A stretch of DNA of 64,000 bases, taken from the NCBI RefSeq assembly GCF_020536995.1, contig NW_026273367.1, positions 1 through 64,000 of the forward strand, written 5' to 3'. Shown here piece after piece: positions 58,633 through 64,000 of the stretch. Both the position numbers and the translations under genes were made by a program. The notes under the pieces are model-generated. The model was not told the DNA's origin and made no database searches. It was given only the letters and a program-made list of their open reading frames with translations. The stretch comes from Dreissena polymorpha (lineage: Eukaryota; Mollusca; Bivalvia; Myida; Dreissenidae). Numbering within the stretch: position 1 is the first letter of the stretch; each line of letters begins with the position of its first letter.

Positions 58633-60524
58633 AAACAAGAGGGCCAATATGGCCCTAGTTCGCTCACCTGAGAGGAGTAGGTTCATTCAATCTTTACCAA
58701 ATGTCAAACTAGATATTGTCCATACAAACATCCTGGTCAAGTTTCATCATTATTTCATCTGCGAGTCACGATCAATGTACCTATGAAGTTTCATGATCCT
58801 AGGCGTAAGCATTCTTGAGTTATCATCCGGAAACCATTTTTCTAAGTTGAGTCACCGTGACCTTGACAGCGATTGTGTGAATACGTTTTTTGGCACTGTG
58901 ACCTTTGACCTAGTGACCTGATAATCAATAGGGTAATCTGCGAGTCATGATCAATATACCTATGAAGTTTCATGAACCTAGGCATAAGCGTTCTTGAGTT
59001 ATCATCCAGAAACCATTTTACTATTTCAGGTCACCGTGACCTTGACCTTTGACCTAAGGACCTGAAAATCAATAGGGGTCATCTGCGAGTCATTATCAAT
59101 GTACCTATGAAGTTTCATGATCCTAGGCCTAAGCGTTCTTGAGTTATCATCCAGAAACCATTTTACTATTTCGGGTCATCGTGACCTTGACCTTTGACCT
59201 AGTGACCTGAAAATCAATAGGGGTTATTCGGAGTCATGATCAATGTATCTATGAAGTTTCATGATCCTAGGCATAAGCGTTCTTGAGTTATCATCCGGAA
59301 ACCATTTTACTGTTTTGGGTCACTGTGACCTTGACCTTTGACCTAGTGACCTGAAAATCAATAGGGGTCATCTGTGAGTCATGATCAATGTATCTATGAA
59401 GTTTCATGATCCTAGGCATAAGCGTTCTTGAGTTATCATCCGGAAACCATTTTACTATTTCGGGTCATCATGACCTTGACCTTTGACCTAGTGACCTGAA
59501 AATCAATAGGGGTCATCTGCGAGTCATGATCAATGTACCTATGAAGTTTCATGATCCTTGGCATAAGCACTCTTGAGTTATCATCCGGAAACCATCTGCT
59601 GGACGGACGGACCGACATGAGCAAACAATATACCCCCTCTTCTTCGAAAGGGGGGGGGGGCATAATGAGAAAACTGCCCCCCTCCATGCAGCCATGTTAT
59701 TCAACTGACTGGAACCATTTTTAAACTCAACTCTCGTATCAAGGAAACAAATGTTCTGAGCAAATTTCATGCAAATTGGACCAAAAATGTGACTTCTACT
59801 GTGTTCACATGTTTTTACTATATACATATAGAGAAAAATGCCCCGCCCACTGGCGGCCATGTTTTTTTCACCGATCCCGACCATTTTCAGACTCATCCGA
59901 GATATCAATAAAACCAATGTTTTGACCAACTTTCATGATGATTGGGCAAAAATTGTGACTTCTAGAGTGTTAACATGGTTTCTCTATAGCCAAATAGGCA
60001 GAAAAATGCCCCGCCCACTGGCGGCCATGTTTTTTCACCGATCTCGACCATTTTCGAACTCGTCCGAGGCATCAATTGAACCAATATTTTGACCAACTTT
60101 CATGATGATTGGGCAAAAATTGTGACTTCTAGAGTGTTTACAAGGTTTCTCTATAGCCAAATAAGGAAAACTGCCCCTCCCACTGGCGGCCATGTTTTTC
60201 AACGGGTCGGAACCACTTTTGAACTCAACCAAGATATCATTAAGACAAACATTTTGACAAAGTTACATGAAGATTGGGCATGAAATGTGACTTCAACAGT
60301 GTTTACAAGGTTTTTCTTTTTTTGACCTAGTGACCTAGTTTTTGACCCGGCACAACCCAGTTTCGAACTCGGCTGAGATTTCATTGGGACAAAGCTTCTG
60401 ACCAAGTTTCATGAAGATGGGACAAGAAATGTGGCCTCTAGAGTGTTTACGAGCAAATATTAACGGACGGACGGACAAAGACAGGGCACAAAAGCAAAAC
60501 CTGAGCAATCAGGTGAGCTGAAAA
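58633..60524 (+). mobile_element. family F3 element carrying an F2-type insert
   Basis: Head AAACAAGAGGGCCAATATGG with TTCGCTCACCTGAGAGG; tail GAGCAATCAGGTGAGCTGAAA. F3 units occupy 59665-60480. At 58750-59664 there are six ~144-bp units of family F2, ending with its tail motif TATACCCCCTCTTCTTCGAA and GGGGCATAATGAG. The F3 end lies 45 bp from gene R exon 60569-60706. Confidence 0.8.
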
Positions 60525-60568
60525 GCATGTATGATAAATCCGCCATTACAAAAAACAATCTTATTCAC

Positions 60569-60706
60569 CTGTGGGCTCAGAGAGTGTTGCCTGTTTAGGT
60601 GGAGTGGGTGGGGTATCATCCCTGACGGGAGGTATGGATTTCACGTCTCTCTCTGCCTCATCATACTCTGCAAACTGCTCCAACTCCTTGTTCACTGCAT
60701 TGATAT
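60569..60706 (-). CDS. gene R, visible upstream exon (unrecognised host gene)
   Basis: Acceptor CTATTTCTGTTTAG, 138 bp, donor GTGAAT, phase 1 at both ends. It reads INAVNKELEQFAEYDEAERD, then VKSIPPVRDDTPPTPPKQAT, then LSEPT. Together with exons 52537-52367, 51606-51494 and 50219-49965 it gives ~225 residues with every splice phase consistent. That is strong internal evidence for a real gene even though I recognise no family. The protein is soluble-looking: an acidic coiled N-part, a proline-rich linker (DDTPPTPPK), a mixed folded middle and a disordered acidic tail. The 8-kb intron to the next exon is filled with nested repeats. The upstream exon must end in one base; a candidate start lies at 62211-62202. 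Confidence 0.65.
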
Positions 60707-60859
60707 CTAAACAGAAATAGCACTTTGGGTAAGAAATGTTAAAGGGGCAATGGAATTTTGTTGCAATAACGTTTGTAACAAGACTGATATCTCAATAGCA
60801 AAAATATCAATTACAGGAGGGGGACAAACTATATTTGTATCACCATCATAATAGACTAT
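60707..60859. other. gene R intron, diverged repeat remnant
   Basis: Contains GGGGCAATGGAATTTTG and ACTGATATCTCAATAGCAA, related to the diverged tandem repeat at 63675-64000. The composite at 60860-63674 therefore appears to sit inside that older repeat. Confidence 0.45.
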
Positions 60860-61523
60860 GGCTGCACACCACACTTTTTAGCCACCAATGCGAATTGGCC
60901 CCGGTCAAATTTCTAAATAAAGAGAACATTGCTCAAGTAAGCACCATTTTGAGTGTCTTAATAATAATGAATGTCAGGTTTGAGTTGTGGTGATTTTTCT
61001 TGGATGTTTGTAAGTTACCAAAACATTGGTATTTTAACTATAGCTGCATACAGGAAGTAGAATTAATGCAATTCGAAAACAGGTGTAATGCTGGCTCCGG
61101 TCAGTATTTCTGTTGAAAATTTGAAAGGGCGTACGGACATTGAACTATTACAAAAAATCTAATCCTTTGACCCCCAATTTTCTCCATTGCTGTTTAGTAC
61201 TTGGTAAGTTACCAATGTAAAAACATGGTTTCCAGGCACCTTGCTTCTGCAGGAAAGTGGCAGTTTGTTGTTGAAACTGGCTTAAAAAGGCTCGGAAACA
61301 CACATAATTCTGATGTTTTGATTTGAAATAATCAATACTAAAACATTTTGCCCCAACTCATTTGATTTGAATGTTACTGATTTTTCAGAAGGCACAGCCT
61401 CAACCATTCTGGCAATGTGCTTGGTTTATTTTCAGATTTGCGAGGTGACCAGTTTCCAGACATTGGTTCGCTCCTGCTTGTGTACGCGATTGGCCGAGAC
61501 TAAAAAAACTGTAGTGTGCCACC
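60860..61523 (+). mobile_element. 664-bp direct repeat, left copy (TIR element)
   Basis: Begins GGCTGCACACCACACTTTTT and ends GTAGTGTGCCACC. The complement of the end, GGTGGCACACTACAGTTTTT, matches the start at most of ~24 positions, so the unit has imperfect terminal inverted repeats like a non-autonomous DNA transposon. I see no difference from 63011-63674. Left flank GACTAT, right flank TTAAGG. The 66-codon frame starting at 61367 has no recognisable motif. Confidence 0.85.
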
Positions 61524-63010
61524 TTAAGGTAAAACGACAAATTTCCAAAATGATCAAACACCCATGAAACATGCTTTTGCTTAATTATATATTCCTAAGG
61601 TTTTGTTTTTTAACAGAGTGTTTGCCCATAACACTATTGTATGACCAATACTGTTCGTAAATCAAGGGAGGTAATTCAGAATCATGTTTACTGGTTTCTG
61701 CAATTCTCAAACAGTTCTGTATGAAGAATGTGTTCAATTTGTAGCCGGTATGGACAACTTACTACTCTGTGGTGAAGAAGGGCTTTATATTCATATAATG
61801 TCAAAAATTATAGCAAACAATATAAGAATCCAATCAAAACAATGATTCAAAATGGCCGTTTGGGCAGAATTTAGTACGGTTAAGGACCTATGGCCTGGTA
61901 ACAATCTTGTTAACATTGTTTCCATGTTAACATTGTGCATGCTTTCGCATTGAAATCAGTGTGGAATGTCATTTATTTCAGGTTTTAGTCGTTTGCTTGT
62001 AAGGCAAGATGGTCCCTGGAGAAGAACTAAAATACGTCAACAGCCTTGTCAGCGGAAAGACACTCCGTTGCAGTAACTGAAGGTAAAACGACATCTTCAG
62101 TGGGCTAGGTAAATGTTGGCATGTTTGTCGGAATGTGTTTCCTGGTCTATACCGAAATGTCCTGGGTGCTTTGTTTAATCTATAACTGCGCCATAACTTA
62201 CTTTTAGCCATTGTGCGCAATTCAACTGATGATATTTATAAGCAAATAAAAAGTTATTGTGAAGAAGTGACTCTTGCAAGTGCCTCACATTGTTGTATGC
62301 CTTTTAACAATGATCTGAGCTTACTAGAAGTTTTACTTTTTCTGTTTCCAAGAAATATGGATTAATATTTATCTCAGATGTCAATTTTTAGGCAATCATT
62401 AGTGTCATATCAGGGGTATTTCCTCAATATGTCAGCCCCAATTATTTATGCTATGATTGGGTTATCTCCCTTGCATGGGCCTGTTTAAGGGATTACTTCA
62501 CAGGGGCCTTAAATGGTGTGTTTTTACAACAGATTAAAGGTACAAATGCTTAACTTGCCTTTCAAGATCATGCTAAGCATGCAATTTATTTATATTTTTA
62601 TTACTTTAAGCAAAAACATGTGCATTTGTTGTGAGAGCTGTAAAAATCTAAGCAACGCCAAGTATTTATTGGCCCAAAACTGCGTGTTTTTGTGTTGCTT
62701 CTTTGATAAAGTTATGATTTAAAGGCTGACCAAGTCACCTGCACTACCATTTGTCATCTCAATGTGATTAAGACTTCATTTAATTGTTGCAATATGTTTC
62801 TGTGAGGTAGCTTTTCACTACCATGACTTCTACAATGACCCTGAAAATGGCATAGAAAAAAAAGGGAAAACAGGGGTCGGATTAAACGCTTTATAAATAA
62901 CAAACAAGCCTTCAGACTTGGTCAAAAATGTATTATATTTGCTTGTTTTTGTCCAAATTTCAAGAAAACAAGTCCATATTTTGCAGTTCTAAGACTTTGC
63001 TGGCCCTTAA
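61524..63010. other. 1.49-kb interior between the 664-bp repeats
   Basis: Begins and ends with TTAA (TTAAGGTAAAACG at the left, GCTGGCCCTTAA at the right). It contains the possible start exon of gene R on the minus strand. A plus-strand reading from an ATG at 62009 encodes MVPGEELKYVNSLVSGKTLR after an acceptor-like TTTATTTCAG, without a strong donor. No other feature seen. Confidence 0.5.
62202..62211 (-). CDS. gene R, possible first coding exon (Met-Ala-Lys)
   Basis: On the minus strand, GCACAATGGCTAAAA is followed directly by donor GTAAGT. The ATG has A at -3 and G at +4. It would contribute Met-Ala-Lys plus one base, matching the phase required by the exon at 60706 and yielding a complete protein of ~229 residues. 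Such a short match could be chance (about one in three for phase), and other upstream exons may lie beyond the window. Confidence 0.25.
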
Positions 63011-63674
63011 GGCTGCACACCACACTTTTTAGCCACCAATGCGAATTGGCCCCGGTCAAATTTCTAAATAAAGAGAACATTGCTCAAGTAAGCACCATTT
63101 TGAGTGTCTTAATAATAATGAATGTCAGGTTTGAGTTGTGGTGATTTTTCTTGGATGTTTGTAAGTTACCAAAACATTGGTATTTTAACTATAGCTGCAT
63201 ACAGGAAGTAGAATTAATGCAATTCGAAAACAGGTGTAATGCTGGCTCCGGTCAGTATTTCTGTTGAAAATTTGAAAGGGCGTACGGACATTGAACTATT
63301 ACAAAAAATCTAATCCTTTGACCCCCAATTTTCTCCATTGCTGTTTAGTACTTGGTAAGTTACCAATGTAAAAACATGGTTTCCAGGCACCTTGCTTCTG
63401 CAGGAAAGTGGCAGTTTGTTGTTGAAACTGGCTTAAAAAGGCTCGGAAACACACATAATTCTGATGTTTTGATTTGAAATAATCAATACTAAAACATTTT
63501 GCCCCAACTCATTTGATTTGAATGTTACTGATTTTTCAGAAGGCACAGCCTCAACCATTCTGGCAATGTGCTTGGTTTATTTTCAGATTTGCGAGGTGAC
63601 CAGTTTCCAGACATTGGTTCGCTCCTGCTTGTGTACGCGATTGGCCGAGACTAAAAAAACTGTAGTGTGCCACC
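63011..63674 (+). mobile_element. 664-bp direct repeat, right copy (TIR element)
   Basis: Matches 60860-61523 base for base at offset 2151 by inspection. Left flank CCCTTAA, right flank TATATATC. See the left copy for terminal structure. Confidence 0.85.
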
Positions 63675-64000
63675 TATATATCTCATTAGAAATAGCAAAA
63701 GGTCATAACTGTGTAACAAGAGAATAAGACCTGTGTTGTTATCACCTTGGAAATGGTGATCAGAAAGATTTTGCAATTATCAAAATAAGTAAACATTTTG
63801 ACATCTCAGTAGATTTAGTAAGGGGTCATAACTGTTTGATTACCTTAGAAACATAATTGATATCTCAGCAGCAATAGCAGTGGAGATAAGATCTGTGTGC
63901 TTATAACCTTAGTAGCAGGCTTGTCATTTCAGTAGCAATAGCAAGGGGCAATAAACCTTTTTTGTTATCTTTGTGGTTATCACCTTAGTAATAGGCTTGA
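63675..64000. repeat. diverged tandem repeat, cut by window end
   Basis: Recurring words AGCAAAAGGTCATAACTGTG, AAGGGGTCATAACTGTTTGA and AGCAAGGGGCAATAAACC at ~122-bp spacing, with TTATCACCTTAGTAATAGGC and TCTCAGTAG. The repeat continues beyond the window. Confidence 0.6.

Noticed and set aside
61367-61567. 66-codon frame repeated at 63518-63727
   Set aside because: It lies inside both copies of the 664-bp element and runs into different flanks; no motif, so treated as chance.
60860-63674. LTR retroelement with 664-bp terminal repeats
   Set aside because: Repeats do not start TG or end CA, have their own inverted termini, no polypurine tract or tRNA-primer site is evident at the inner edges, and the interior encodes nothing recognisable.

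Overview
This is eukaryotic nuclear DNA with no bacterial gene organisation. The dispersed repeats (AGGTCA-rich elements, elements bounded by CTCACCTGAG and CTCAGGTGAGC, a GGATCC-centred palindromic MITE, and 'CAGATTAGCCTGTGCAG'-type MITEs) are ones I associate with bivalve genomes, possibly a dreissenid mussel. That placement is from memory and no search was run.

Positions 1-30.8 kb are almost pure satellite. Four unrelated tandem arrays follow each other in fixed order: a 67-bp array (itself a dimer of 33/34-bp monomers), a monomeric 34-bp array of the same family, an AT-rich ~68-bp array, and a very homogeneous 50-bp array. The whole block occurs twice in direct orientation, about 13.84 kb apart (1-11.8 kb and 11.8-27.5 kb). 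A fifth satellite (25-bp unit, 27.5-30.8 kb) follows and ends against a 5'-truncated Penelope-like retroelement. That fragment encodes a C-terminal GIY-YIG endonuclease and carries a hammerhead ribozyme downstream.

From 31.6 to 64 kb the sequence is ordinary host DNA dense in non-autonomous transposons. By matching GT-AG splice sites and phase I assembled three host gene fragments, none of which I can name. Gene P (+) has exons at 32914-33044, 33441-33485, 35171-35251 and 37055-37099. Gene Q (-) has exons at 40321-40253, 40106-39990 and 39891-39802. Gene R (-) has exons at 60706-60569, 52537-52367, 51606-51494 and 50219-49965, with a possible 10-nt first coding piece at 62211-62202. The transposons lie in their introns or between the genes.

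Notable mobile DNA: a TA-flanked 846-bp element, a Mutator-like MITE with a 10-bp target duplication, three copies of a palindromic MITE whose hairpin shows paired changes, families with expandable internal tandem arrays full of nuclear-receptor-like half-sites, and two identical 664-bp direct repeats bounding 1.5 kb. A 1.2-kb G-rich array shows systematic replacement of A by C, which looks more like a sequencing or polishing artefact than biology. I saw no bacterial-type defence system, CRISPR array, tRNA/rRNA gene or virus-derived element. The most unusual content is the composite satellite architecture.
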